Source: Tissierellales bacterium (lineage in GTDB: Bacteria; Bacillota; Clostridia; Tissierellales; Tissierellaceae). Taken from it: DNA of 64,000 bases. The first letter of the stretch is position 1. Every line of letters starts with the position of its first letter. The stretch lies in assembly GCA_030146915.1 (NCBI GenBank), contig JASLAT010000010.1:7217-71216 (forward strand), written 5' to 3'. Below the pieces are notes generated by a model. That model was not told the origin of the DNA. It ran no database searches and saw nothing but the letters and a program-made list of their open reading frames with translations. Position numbers and translations under genes: made by a program. This document shows positions 8,788 through 18,243 of the stretch, in pieces.

Positions 8788-9612
8788 CTAATATTCATCT
8801 AAAAATGAATGTTTTTTTCCAGATTTCTCCCATTTTATTACCCCATCTAAATTTACATTTTCTGCTGATCTAAAAATAGACATCTTCACATTATCAAAAT
8901 CATCTTCTAAATTAGATATTAACCTTTTTATATCCGCTCTTTTGCTATCCTCTTCTTTTTTTGCTACAGTACACGCACAATCAAGCATTTTAAGACCAGT
9001 ATAATTGGTAAATCTTATTATATCCTTCTCCTCTATATAATAAAGGGGTCTTATTATCTCCATATTATCAAAGTTATCAGACTTTAACTTAGGCATCATT
9101 GTCTTATAATTAGCACTACATAAAACATTTAGCATAATAGTCTCTACTACATCATCTAGATGATGTCCCAATGCTAGCTTATTACAACCCAGCTCTTCAG
9201 CCTTGGAATAAAGAAATCCCCTTCTCATTCTAGCACACATAAAACAAGGTTTAGATTGAGCCAATTTATCTGCAACAGCAAAAACATTAGAGTCAAAAAT
9301 TTTAAGTGGAATATCTAAAATTTTTGCATTTTCTTCTAATAATTTTCTAGATTCTTTAGGGTATCCTGGATCCATAGCTATAAATTCAAGACTAAAATTA
9401 TCCCTTCCATGCCTCTTTAGCTCTTGTAGTAACTTAGCTAGAATTATACTATCTTTACCTCCTGATATAGCTACAGCTATTTTATCACCATCTTGAATTA
9501 AATCATATTCCCTTATAGCTCTAATAAATTTAGCCCAAATATCTTTTCTATATCTTTTAATTAAACTTCTCTCTATATCTTGAAGACTCTTTACTTCTCC
9601 ATAATTATACAC
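8788..9612 (-). CDS. TtcA-like tRNA 2-thiolation ATPase (PP-loop)
   Basis: A 274-residue PP-loop ATPase with SGGKDS at 50-55, a CxxC pair (Cys123 and Cys126 in KPCFMCARMRRG) and a Cys-rich CAC at 212-214. These match the TtcA/TtuA group, which activate a tRNA base by adenylation and insert sulfur with an Fe-S cluster. The start is GTG at 9610-9612 with AGGTGAT just upstream. It shares an operon with the RNA helicase, suggesting a common RNA-maturation theme. Whether the target is cytidine 32 or another base cannot be decided from the sequence. Confidence 0.8.
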   Translation of the reverse strand: MYNYGEVKSLQDIERSLIKRYRKDIWAKFIRAIREYDLIQDGDKIAVAISGGKDSIILAKLLQELKRHGRDNFSLEFIAMDPGYPKESRKLLEENAKILDIPLKIFDSNVFAVADKLAQSKPCFMCARMRRGFLYSKAEELGCNKLALGHHLDDVVETIMLNVLCSANYKTMMPKLKSDNFDNMEIIRPLYYIEEKDIIRFTNYTGLKMLDCACTVAKKEEDSKRADIKRLISNLEDDFDNVKMSIFRSAENVNLDGVIKWEKSGKKHSFLDEY

Positions 9613-9738
9613 TCTATCACCTACTTATAACAATCTAAAGACTTAGTCTATAGCTAAAAAGTAAATATAGCTACTCATTACACTAGTTTTTCATTTTATC
9701 ATATAATAAGATAAATTACTTAATAAGTTATCTTTATT

Positions 9739-10443
9739 TTAATAAAAAATACTATCAGTATTAAATAGACCAAATATTAAAGTAAAAAATATGGTATGGA
9801 TTAAAATATATAGAAAAAACTCCTTAATTACATCCCTTGTATTGAAATGATCTTTTAATTTCCTTATAAATTTTTTAGGTTTTAATATATCCCAGGAATA
9901 AAACCTAATGTTTCTTCCTAAGTAAATGCCTATAGACATAAGAAGATTTAAAATAATTGCTGATAGAAAATATACAACCCTATCCTTTCTACCAATAGTT
10001 TTAGGATCTAAAACTATTAAATAAATATACTGAAGTATGTTTATATTAAGTACAGTATTAGCTAAACCTGATAGAGCAAAAGATAATATAGAAACTATAT
10101 CATACCATAAGGGAACCTCTACTTTATCCTGTGTTCTATGGGTCAAATTTAATTCTGTAATTAAATACGTAGAGTTAGGTAAAAGTAATAACCAGCTTAA
10201 TCCTCCTAATATAACAATTATATAAGATAAGTAATTTAAAAATATCCAACCTGTTAAAGTTGATGTATATCTTAATATTAAAAAAGTTAAAAAGCTACCT
10301 ATTAAAACAAATACTGGTAATATTGATAATTTGAAATTTAAAATCATAGGTTTAAATAATTCCGTCTTAAATAGCTTAGGTCTAAGTCTTATAGTAAGAT
10401 ATGAAAAAACATTCAATAAAACTATAGTTAAAACTTTATACAT
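9739..10443 (-). CDS. DUF1361 family membrane protein
   Basis: A 234-residue protein with about six membrane segments. The signature stretch WLLLLPNSTYLITEL (a polar break between helices), VPLWYDI, LSFALSGL and GRNIRFYSWDIL are typical of the DUF1361 family, whose function is unknown. It stands alone, with 126 nt to the ttcA-like gene and about 200 nt to the permease on the other side. The ATG is preceded by GAGGTGAT. No terminator hairpin is obvious after it. Confidence 0.8.
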   Translation of the reverse strand: MYKVLTIVLLNVFSYLTIRLRPKLFKTELFKPMILNFKLSILPVFVLIGSFLTFLILRYTSTLTGWIFLNYLSYIIVILGGLSWLLLLPNSTYLITELNLTHRTQDKVEVPLWYDIVSILSFALSGLANTVLNINILQYIYLIVLDPKTIGRKDRVVYFLSAIILNLLMSIGIYLGRNIRFYSWDILKPKKFIRKLKDHFNTRDVIKEFFLYILIHTIFFTLIFGLFNTDSIFY

Positions 10444-10607
10444 AGTATCACCTCTTATCTATCTTTTTATTTTTAAGTATTAGATATTTTAATAAAATCT
10501 AATTTGTATTATCTTAATTAAAATCTATTATATAATATTATTTTTACCCAATATCTATGCCTTCAAATATGAAGAGTCTTTTAATTTATAAAGTAAAATG
10601 ATAAATA

Positions 10608-10637
10608 AAAAAGACCTAACCTATGTTAGATCTTTAT
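10608..10637 (-). terminator. Terminator of the APC permease gene
   Basis: Stem AAGACCTAAC/GTTAGATCTT (one mismatch) with loop CTAT at 10611-10634. A U run follows on the minus strand, shortly after the permease stop. Confidence 0.75.
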
Positions 10638-10648
10638 AATCATTAAAC

Positions 10649-11980
10649 TTATTCTAAAACTGGTCTAGCAACTAAACTAAAATAGAATATACCTCCAAGT
10701 AAAATCCAAGCTACCAAGGCTATTAGTGATTCCTTTCCTAATGCAGCAGGTGATGATGGAACTAATAAAAGTAAAATAAAAGAAGCACTTATTATAACTC
10801 CTAATATCGAATAAATTTTATTTTTAGTTCCTTCAACTAAATCATAAGATATTAAACAAACATATAAATAAGCAACCGCTGCTCCTACTGAAGCCATATC
10901 AACTATCCAAATTATAACTTCCCTACCAAACCATGGTGCAATTAGACTTATCGCTGTAGCAAACTTTATAGTATTATGAAAAACATTATTACTATTTCTA
11001 CTAGCAAACTTTTTCGGTAACATTTTATGTTCCCCTATAGCTCCCATAAGTTTTGATGTAGATAGCATGAAACCATTTATTCCGCTTGTTACTGCTGCAC
11101 TTAATGCTATTACTAAAAGTATAAAACCAAACTTACCTAAATTTTCTAAAACTCCTGTACCTAAGGCCCAATCTAAACTTATTGCTTCTTCCGCAGAGTA
11201 TGCTAATCCTGTTGAAATATTTAAAAGATTATACATAAGACTAGATAACAATAAAGAAACTACAGCAATCTTAGATGCCTTCTTAGGTGAAAAGTTAAAC
11301 TCCTGACTTACTTGAGGTATAGTATCAAATCCTACAAATATAAAAGGAGAAATGGCTAGTATTCTAGCAATTTGCCCTAGATCAAATTTATAATTACTAA
11401 CATAGTTAGCTACAAACTTATCCCTGTCTGATTTAAGTAGCATACCTGTAAAGACTATGGCAATTAAAGTTACTAGGGCCATAATAATTATATTCTGTAC
11501 CTTAGATGTTTCATCTATTCCAGATATATTTATATAGGCAAAAGTTAATACTATTGCTGAAGATGTTAGTATTTCACCTAAATAAACCCTATATCCCGCT
11601 ATAGTATAAAGATATCCAAACTCTAAAACATTTCCAAACAACTTCTTTATAACTAGTGGGAAAGCTGTACTGTTTAAAGGTATCATTGTCAAATAGGCTA
11701 ATAATAGAGCCCACCCCACTATAAAACCATGAGTTCTACCCATATTTTCATAAGTATAGGTAAACTCACCACCATCACTTTTAAGTCTAGATAACATTAC
11801 TCTATAGCTTTTTTCAATTATAATTATTCCAAAAGCACCTAAAAATAATCCTATGGCTGTATTTATAACTCCTGATTCTATTAAAAATTTAGTACCTGGC
11901 AACATAAAAGAGCCCCAACCTATTATCGACCCTAATACTATAGCAAATACATCTATTTGACTCAAACTTCCTTTTTTCAT
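10649..11980 (-). CDS. APC-family amino-acid permease
   Basis: A 443-residue secondary transporter with about 12 membrane segments. The first helix carries the APC unwound-helix motif GSIIGWGSFMLPG, where amino-acid backbone groups are bound in this family. The later SPFIFVGFDTIPQ segment also fits APC. Substrate specificity cannot be told from the sequence. It is monocistronic, bounded by a terminator on each side, and its ATG follows AAAGGAGGA. Confidence 0.85.
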   Translation of the reverse strand: MKKGSLSQIDVFAIVLGSIIGWGSFMLPGTKFLIESGVINTAIGLFLGAFGIIIIEKSYRVMLSRLKSDGGEFTYTYENMGRTHGFIVGWALLLAYLTMIPLNSTAFPLVIKKLFGNVLEFGYLYTIAGYRVYLGEILTSSAIVLTFAYINISGIDETSKVQNIIIMALVTLIAIVFTGMLLKSDRDKFVANYVSNYKFDLGQIARILAISPFIFVGFDTIPQVSQEFNFSPKKASKIAVVSLLLSSLMYNLLNISTGLAYSAEEAISLDWALGTGVLENLGKFGFILLVIALSAAVTSGINGFMLSTSKLMGAIGEHKMLPKKFASRNSNNVFHNTIKFATAISLIAPWFGREVIIWIVDMASVGAAVAYLYVCLISYDLVEGTKNKIYSILGVIISASFILLLLVPSSPAALGKESLIALVAWILLGGIFYFSLVARPVLE

Positions 11981-11997
11981 TCCATCCTCCTTTTATT

Positions 11998-12031
11998 AAA
12001 ATAGCTATGCAAGTAAATGCATAGCTATTTT
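11998..12031 (-). terminator. Terminator of the first CoADR-rhodanese gene
   Basis: Perfect 13-bp stem AAAATAGCTATGC/GCATAGCTATTTT (11998-12010 and 12019-12031) with an 8-nt loop, just after the stop at 12037. Confidence 0.85.
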
Positions 12032-12036
12032 GTCAA

Positions 12037-13737
12037 TTATTCAAAATTATAATCTGTAACTATCGGCTCTCTATCAGTAGTTTTATCATTAAAGTATTCA
12101 TAGTAAGATACTCCCATGAAACTTCCTGATATGTTATAAACATTGTCATATCCTCTTTGTTGTAAAGCTACACATACGTTATAACTGTTTTGTCCTGTTC
12201 TACAATGGATATAAACTGGTCTATCCTTTGGTATTTCATCTAATCTTTCTCTATAACCTGTAAATGGAATGTTTATAGCACCTTTTAGGTGACCTTTTTC
12301 ATACATTTCAGGTTCTCTTATATCAACTATAAATGCATCATTTTCAACTAATTCTCTAACTTCATCTACATGCACTTGTTTATATACCCCTTGAAGAATA
12401 TTTAAACCTGCTAGAGCTGCATGATTAACAACGTCTTTAGCTGTACCAAAAGGTGGAGCATAAGTTAACTCTAAGTTACTTAAATGTTCTAATGTTCCAT
12501 CCATTGATATTAAAGTTGCTATAACGTCTATTCTCTTATCAACATTTCCTTTACCAATAGCTTGAGCTCCTAAAATTCTTCCTGTTGGAACTTCAAATAA
12601 TAATTTAAAGTGTAACATTTCACTATCTGGCATTAACTCTACCTTGTCTCTTGGTATAACTGTTACAAAGTCATACTCTATGTCAAGTCCTGAAACTTCT
12701 ATAAGTGATTCATTTAATCCAGTTGAAGCTGCGTTCATATCAAAGATTTTAATAACTGATGAACCGATTACTCCTGGATTAACTACTGGTATACCATTAA
12801 TATGGTTTCCTACAGCACGTGCTTGTTTTTGTGCTGGTCCAGCTAAAGCTAACCTACTCTTTTTATGAAGCAATCTATTCCAAACTTCAATAGCATCTCC
12901 TACTGCATAAATATCTTTATCGCTTGTTCTGTAGTTATGATCAACAGCTATTGAGCCTGTCTCTCCAAGCTCTAAACCAGCATCTACTGCTAATTCAACA
13001 CTTGGTTTTACTCCAATTGCCATTACTACAGCATCTGAATGAACTTTTTTGCCTGAACCTAATACTATAGTGTCTTTTTCAAAACCTTCAACCCTATCTC
13101 CTAGCATTAGATTAATTCCATTATCATGTAATTCTTTATGAAGAATTTGAACCATATCATAGTCAAAAGGCTTCATTATTTGATCCATAGCTTCTATTAG
13201 GTTAACTTCATAACCTGCTAATTTTAAGTTTTCTGCTACTTCTATACCTATGAAACCTCCACCAATAACTGATATTGTTTTACATTCTTTTTCAGTTATA
13301 AAAGCTTTAAGACTTGCTATATCAACAACATTTCTTACAGTGAATATATTTACTTGATCCATTCCTTCAAATGGAGGAACTATTGGATTAGCACCTGGTG
13401 ATAGAACTAATTTATCATATGTTTCTGTATATTCTTCACCTGTAACAACGTTTTTAACATGTACTAACTTATTTTCTCTATCAATTTTTGTTACCTCATT
13501 ATAAACTCTAGCATCTATATTATATTGGTCGTGGAATTCTTGAGCTTGAATTAAAACTAGGTCTTCATGATCTTCTATAATATCACTTAAGTGATATGGT
13601 AATGCACAGTTTGAGAAAGATGCATGAGGCCCTTTTTCAAACATTATAATTTCTGCATGTTCATCCAATCTTCTTACTCTAGCGGCTGTAGAAGCACCAC
13701 CAGCAACTCCACCTACAACTAATATTTTCTTACTCAT
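12037..13737 (-). CDS. CoA-disulfide/persulfide reductase with C-terminal rhodanese domain (copy 1)
   Basis: A 566-residue flavoprotein fusion. Residues 1-450 form the FAD/NAD(P)H disulfide reductase: the FAD dinucleotide fold at 4-18 (VGGVAGGAS), the single redox Cys44 in SFSNCALPY, the NAD fold VIGGGFIGIEVAE and the second FAD motif YAVGDAIEV. Residues 455-560 form a rhodanese domain with Cys512 in HCRTGQNS. This is the CoADR-RHD/Npsr architecture, known to reduce CoA disulfide, CoA persulfide or polysulfide. It is divergent from a LysR gene across a palindrome at 13809-13825. A close paralog lies 2.5 kb away at 16275. Confidence 0.9.
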   Translation of the reverse strand: MSKKILVVGGVAGGASTAARVRRLDEHAEIIMFEKGPHASFSNCALPYHLSDIIEDHEDLVLIQAQEFHDQYNIDARVYNEVTKIDRENKLVHVKNVVTGEEYTETYDKLVLSPGANPIVPPFEGMDQVNIFTVRNVVDIASLKAFITEKECKTISVIGGGFIGIEVAENLKLAGYEVNLIEAMDQIMKPFDYDMVQILHKELHDNGINLMLGDRVEGFEKDTIVLGSGKKVHSDAVVMAIGVKPSVELAVDAGLELGETGSIAVDHNYRTSDKDIYAVGDAIEVWNRLLHKKSRLALAGPAQKQARAVGNHINGIPVVNPGVIGSSVIKIFDMNAASTGLNESLIEVSGLDIEYDFVTVIPRDKVELMPDSEMLHFKLLFEVPTGRILGAQAIGKGNVDKRIDVIATLISMDGTLEHLSNLELTYAPPFGTAKDVVNHAALAGLNILQGVYKQVHVDEVRELVENDAFIVDIREPEMYEKGHLKGAINIPFTGYRERLDEIPKDRPVYIHCRTGQNSYNVCVALQQRGYDNVYNISGSFMGVSYYEYFNDKTTDREPIVTDYNFE

Positions 13738-13808
13738 TTTAAAATATTCCTCCTTGTTATATAAGTTAAACTATTTACCTAAATATTTATCTATGATATA
13801 ATTTATAG

Positions 13809-13825
13809 TCGACTGAATTAGTCGA
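13809..13825. promoter_or_regulatory. Candidate LysR-type operator
   Basis: A perfect palindrome TCGACT-GAATT-AGTCGA lies in the 136-nt divergent region between the reductase-rhodanese gene and the lysR gene. A dyad with a T-N11-A core in such a position is the usual LysR binding site. That this LysR binds here is an inference. Confidence 0.6.
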
Positions 13826-13873
13826 TATTATTTTTTATATAAATGTTAATTATTCCAAACGAATTGTAAGGAC

Positions 13874-14776
13874 GTGATTACTATTAATTTAGATTATCTA
13901 AAGTCTTTTTTTGTCATAGTAGAATCTAACAGCATATCTAAAGCTGCTGAAAAATTACATTTAACCCAACCTGGTCTAAGTATGCAACTTAAAAACTTAG
14001 AAAATGATGTAGGCGCTAAGTTATTAAATCGTAGTAACAAAGGTGTCCAATTAACCAGTGCTGGAAAGGTTGTCTATGAACAAGCAAAAGCTATCTTATC
14101 TGTTGAAAAAAACATGATGAACAGCATAAAAAATTTACAGAATAATAAAAATATATTATCCGTTTCCGCTTGTAAAAGTTTGGGCGAATATGCCCTTCCT
14201 TGCAGTATTTATACCTTTAAGGAAATCTATCCAGATCTGGATGTAAATCTAAGAGTAGATAATACCTGCAATGTAATTACACAGCTTAAAAATCATGAAA
14301 CAGATATTGCTATAATTACCGGCAAACATGAGTCGGAAACTATAGAATCTATTCCTATTTTAGAAGATAAACTAGTTTTAGTTTCTTCATTAGATTCTGA
14401 ATACGACGAAATAGACTTAAAACAGTTGGAACAACTACCACTCATAACTAGAGACAGTTCTTCTGCCACTAGGTTGTTATTAACTCAGTTTTTAGAAAAA
14501 AATGGTATGAAGTTTACACACTTAAATGTAATTCTTTCTGTAAACTCACCTGAATCTATTAAGTCTACCCTAATTTCTGGCAGAGGCTATGCCTTTTTGC
14601 CTGAAATAGTAATTAGGCAGGAACTTAAAAGAAAACTTATAAAAAAGATCAAAATAAAAGATTTTGATACAACCTTCCAATATCATTTTGCATATAGGAA
14701 AGACTATAAGTTAAATGAGATTGAGAAAAAATTTAAGAAGTACGTAACTTCTGACAAAAGATGCTTTTGTCATTAG
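13874..14776 (+). CDS. LysR-family transcriptional regulator
   Basis: A regulator of about 300 residues. The N-terminal winged HTH is clear (LDYLKSFFVIVESNSISKA, then LTQPGLSMQLKNLE), followed by the periplasmic-binding-like effector domain. It is divergent from the CoADR-rhodanese gene and likely controls it, itself and perhaps the nearby YeeE/YedE gene in response to a thiol or sulfur signal; this is inferred from position. The start is unusual: the GTG at 13874 is only 1 nt from AAGGA, while an ATT at 13883 is 10 nt away and would give the common LysR opening MNLDYLKSF. No ATG is available in frame. Confidence 0.88.
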   Translation: MITINLDYLKSFFVIVESNSISKAAEKLHLTQPGLSMQLKNLENDVGAKLLNRSNKGVQLTSAGKVVYEQAKAILSVEKNMMNSIKNLQNNKNILSVSACKSLGEYALPCSIYTFKEIYPDLDVNLRVDNTCNVITQLKNHETDIAIITGKHESETIESIPILEDKLVLVSSLDSEYDEIDLKQLEQLPLITRDSSSATRLLLTQFLEKNGMKFTHLNVILSVNSPESIKSTLISGRGYAFLPEIVIRQELKRKLIKKIKIKDFDTTFQYHFAYRKDYKLNEIEKKFKKYVTSDKRCFCH

Positions 14777-14780
14777 TATA

Positions 14781-14811
14781 AGAACAAAAGCTGAGCTTTT
14801 GTTCTTATTTT
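14781..14811. terminator. Bidirectional terminator
   Basis: Perfect stem AGAACAAAAGC/GCTTTTGTTCT with loop TGA (14781-14805), between the convergent lysR and YeeE/YedE genes, followed by a T-rich stretch. Confidence 0.85.
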
Positions 14812-16083
14812 TTATTTAATTTTTCTATCAGGAACTATATTTACCTTTCCTTCAAATAATTTTAGTCCAATTAGACCGCCCAAAGTCAATGATACTAAAA
14901 ATACCCATCCGGATAAGGAGAAGTTAGACATACCTGAATATAAAGCACCAACGTTACATCCACCAGCTATCTTAGCACCTATCCCCATTAAGGTACCACC
15001 TAAAGCATAGTAGAAAACATCCTTAGCTTTAAAGTCAAAGTTAAATCTAAATCTTCCTGATAATAGCATAGCTATAGCAGCCCCTACTATTATTCCTAAG
15101 TTTCTAACATGAACTGGATGGTTTAAAAGTCCACTTCTTACTGTATTTAAGGCTCCTGCAAAAGCCTCTCCTTTAGGTGCAAGACCTACTAGGTCCATTC
15201 CCCAAAGTCCCCATAAAGCATATGGACCTGATGCTCCCCAGCTACCTCCAGTTGTTATTATTATGAATATGAACATAACAGCTATTAAAACTCCACCAAA
15301 AGCAAATGACCATCTTTCAACAAAAAGTTTATGATAGGCCTCTTGGCTAAATAAAGATTTAACCTTTGAGCTTTCGATTGGCAATTCAGAAGCTTCCCAC
15401 TTCTCTTCCACTACTGTTCCAGCTGCCCTTCTTTTAGCCTCATATGATTGTGCAAGTGCATATAATATAAGTAGGCCTATAAAGGACACAACAATAGTAC
15501 CTAAGTAACCAAACTTATCTGGTAAATACATAGTAATACCTTCTACTTTTCCTGGACCACTTTCATTCCACCAAGGTAGCATTCCATGACCAATAACTCC
15601 ACCTATAGCGAAAAATAATACTGTTATCCAAGCTCTTCCTTCACCCTCTCCTGAATCAGAAAGAGTACCTGAAGCACATCCCCCACCAGTTATCATACCT
15701 ATTCCAAATAATAGACCCCCTATTATTTTTGATAAGTCAGCTGGTGATACAAAGCCAGAACCTGGTATTACCGCATCTCCTTCCACTGCTCTAAAGGCAA
15801 CTACTGCACCTTTTTGTGCTGCTGCATAATGTATTCCAGCTGCACCTACCATTGAGATAGCAAACATTAGAAGTAATGCCCTTGTTAAACTGGCCTCTCC
15901 TGTCATATAGACTCTTTTTATACCACCGGCAAATCCATATCTAGATCTAGATAAAATATAGCCTAGAACAAGACCAGTAGTAAGAAACAGAGGCAAGTCT
16001 CCCTCTCTAGCACTTAAATAGTTACCAAATAAAACCATGGCTATTATTAATATAATTCCTATAATAGTCTGTTTCTTATTCAT
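14812..16083 (-). CDS. YeeE/YedE-family sulfur-compound transporter
   Basis: A 423-residue integral membrane protein made of two YeeE/YedE (sulfur transport) halves. Each half carries the conserved Cys motif: Cys136 in GGGCASGT and Cys376 in AGGCNVGALYSGM. In TsuA-type thiosulfate channels such cysteines relay the substrate through the pore. Thiosulfate is the best guess; the selenium-linked YedE branch is an alternative, but no yedF or selenium gene is nearby. The flanking rhodanese-fused reductases support a role in supplying sulfane sulfur. Its own start and upstream terminator suggest a separate transcript. Confidence 0.83.
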   Translation of the reverse strand: MNKKQTIIGIILIIAMVLFGNYLSAREGDLPLFLTTGLVLGYILSRSRYGFAGGIKRVYMTGEASLTRALLLMFAISMVGAAGIHYAAAQKGAVVAFRAVEGDAVIPGSGFVSPADLSKIIGGLLFGIGMITGGGCASGTLSDSGEGEGRAWITVLFFAIGGVIGHGMLPWWNESGPGKVEGITMYLPDKFGYLGTIVVSFIGLLILYALAQSYEAKRRAAGTVVEEKWEASELPIESSKVKSLFSQEAYHKLFVERWSFAFGGVLIAVMFIFIIITTGGSWGASGPYALWGLWGMDLVGLAPKGEAFAGALNTVRSGLLNHPVHVRNLGIIVGAAIAMLLSGRFRFNFDFKAKDVFYYALGGTLMGIGAKIAGGCNVGALYSGMSNFSLSGWVFLVSLTLGGLIGLKLFEGKVNIVPDRKIK

Positions 16084-16201
16084 CCATCTACACTCCTTAT
16101 TTGTTATTTGTTAAATTAATATCTTTAATAGGCAAGCCCTTACAGTTATTATGTTAGTATAGATTGAATTGTTTGTATAATAACCTTTATTTATGCAGCA
16201 T

Positions 16202-16236
16202 AAAAAAGGGTTATGCATCTCTGCACAACCCTTTTC
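16202..16236 (-). terminator. Terminator of the second CoADR-rhodanese gene
   Basis: Stem GGGTTATGCA/TGCACAACCC with one mismatch and loop TCTC, flanked by A and T runs. It gives a U run on the minus strand. Confidence 0.8.
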
Positions 16237-16274
16237 CTAATAATATATTAATTTAACTTATATAACAAGCTTTT

Positions 16275-17972
16275 TTATCCCATCATCCACATATAGCCAG
16301 TTACTATTGGTTCTTGTTTACCTATTTTATCGTTGAAATATTCATAATTAGATAAACCTATTAAACCTCCAGCTATATTGTATAAGTTATCATATCCCAT
16401 TTGTTGCAATGCTAAAATAGCATTGTAACTTTGCTTTCCTACACCACAGTGCATATATACTGGTTGATCCTTAGGTATTTCATCTACCCTATCTCTAAAC
16501 TCTGCAAGTGGTATATTTTTAGCACCTTTTATATGACAACTATTGTATCCTGCTGCACCTCTTAAATCTATTATGCAAGCACCTTCTTCTACCAATCTTC
16601 TAACTTCTGTTGCTGGTACTTGTTTAAACTCTCCTTGTAAAATATTTAATCCTGTCATTCCTGCTAGATTTACTATATCATTTGCAGTTCCAAATGGAGG
16701 AGCATATGATAGTTCTAAATCTTTTAAGTCTTCTAAGTCTCCATTAAATTTAATAACGGAAGCTATAACGTCTATTCTCTTATCAACATTACCCTTACCA
16801 ATAGCTTGAGCTCCTAAAATTCTTCCTGTTGGTCTTTCAAAGATAACTTTAAGATGCATCATTTCACTATCTGGCATAGGTCCTATTTTATCCCTAGCTG
16901 GCATCATTACTACATCATAATCTAATCCTAAATCTTTTAACATCTTTTCATTTAATCCTGTAGAAGCACCATTCATATTAAAGATTTTTATAGCTGATGT
17001 TCCTATTACACCATTTTGTTTAACTGGTCTTCCATTGATATGATCTGCTACAGCTCTTGATTGTACATGAGCTGGTCCTGCCAATGCTAATCTAGTAGTC
17101 TTTCCAGAAAGTCTATGGAATACTTCAATAGCATCTCCAACTGCATAAATATCTTTATCACTTGTTTGATAGTTATGATTTACTTTAATTGATCTTGTTT
17201 CACCTATTTCTAAGCCAGCCTCTTCAGCTAACTTAGTTTCTGGTCTAACTCCAATAGCCATAACTACTGCATCTGTTTTTATTCTCTTGCCTGATTTTAA
17301 AACAACTGTATTTTCCTCAAATTTCTCTACTGGGTCTTCTAATATTAAATCTATACCATTGTCATATATCTCTTTGTGTAGCATTTGAACCATATCATAG
17401 TCAAACGGTTGCATTATTTGGTCTTGTGCTTCTATTAATGTAACATTAAAATCTGCCATTTTTAAGTTTTCAGCAACTTCAACTCCTATAAATCCTCCAC
17501 CTATTACAGTTATATCATTAGGTCCTCTCATTATATAGTCTTTTAAATTTACTATATCTTCAACGTTTCTAACTGTAAAATGTTCAACCTTATCTAAACC
17601 TTCAAAAGGTGGTACTACTGGCTGAGCTCCTGGAGATAAAACCAACTTATCGTAAGATTCAGTATATTCTTCTCCTGTTAACAGATTTTTTACCGTAACT
17701 TCTTTATTATCTTTATCTATAGCAACTACTTCGTTATGTACTCTAGACTCAATCCTAAACTCATTATATAGTTTTTCTGGATTCATTATTATAAGTTTAT
17801 CTTCTGTATCCACTACGTCGCTTAGGAAATATGGTAAAGCACAGTTGGAAAATGATATGTTTGGTCCTCTTTCAAACATTATTATCTCTGCATTTTCATC
17901 TAACCTTCTAGCTCTAACAGCTACTGTAGCTCCTCCAGCTACTCCCCCAACTATAAGTATTTTCTTACTCAT
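16275..17972 (-). CDS. CoA-disulfide/persulfide reductase with C-terminal rhodanese domain (copy 2)
   Basis: A 565-residue paralog of the protein at 12037, colinear over its full length. It keeps the FAD motif VGGVAGGAT, Cys44 in SFSNCALPY, the NAD motif VIGGGFIGVEVAE and YAVGDAIEV. The rhodanese active site is Cys509, but the loop differs: HCGVGKQS here against HCRTGQNS in copy 1. The rhodanese loop shapes substrate choice, so the two copies may act on different sulfur donors. Expected reaction: NAD(P)H-dependent reduction of CoA disulfide, persulfide or polysulfide. The ATG is preceded by AAAGGAGGAAG, and the gene stands alone with its own terminator. Confidence 0.9.
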   Translation of the reverse strand: MSKKILIVGGVAGGATVAVRARRLDENAEIIMFERGPNISFSNCALPYFLSDVVDTEDKLIIMNPEKLYNEFRIESRVHNEVVAIDKDNKEVTVKNLLTGEEYTESYDKLVLSPGAQPVVPPFEGLDKVEHFTVRNVEDIVNLKDYIMRGPNDITVIGGGFIGVEVAENLKMADFNVTLIEAQDQIMQPFDYDMVQMLHKEIYDNGIDLILEDPVEKFEENTVVLKSGKRIKTDAVVMAIGVRPETKLAEEAGLEIGETRSIKVNHNYQTSDKDIYAVGDAIEVFHRLSGKTTRLALAGPAHVQSRAVADHINGRPVKQNGVIGTSAIKIFNMNGASTGLNEKMLKDLGLDYDVVMMPARDKIGPMPDSEMMHLKVIFERPTGRILGAQAIGKGNVDKRIDVIASVIKFNGDLEDLKDLELSYAPPFGTANDIVNLAGMTGLNILQGEFKQVPATEVRRLVEEGACIIDLRGAAGYNSCHIKGAKNIPLAEFRDRVDEIPKDQPVYMHCGVGKQSYNAILALQQMGYDNLYNIAGGLIGLSNYEYFNDKIGKQEPIVTGYMWMMG

Positions 17973-18243
17973 ATAGCTTCCTCCTTTTATTTTGAACTAC
18001 CGAATAAAGATTGTTAAATCTATTTCTAAATATAATATTATCACAATCAAGTCTCTTAGTATAGGATTTTACACAGTCTTAAGATACTTTTACATAAACT
18101 ATCTAATAGGTATTATCAATAGTAAAATTTTATTATAGAATAAGGCATTTATTTGCATATTAACTTTATTTGTAATATAATTTATAGTTGGTAAATTACG
18201 TGTATTTAAATTCATATATATATATTAAGAAAGGAATTTTAGA

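Noticed and set aside
17973..18243. Possible riboswitch or small RNA in the 271-nt gap before ychF
   Set aside because: The stretch is AT-rich with no stable hairpin or conserved motif; it probably holds only the two divergent promoters.
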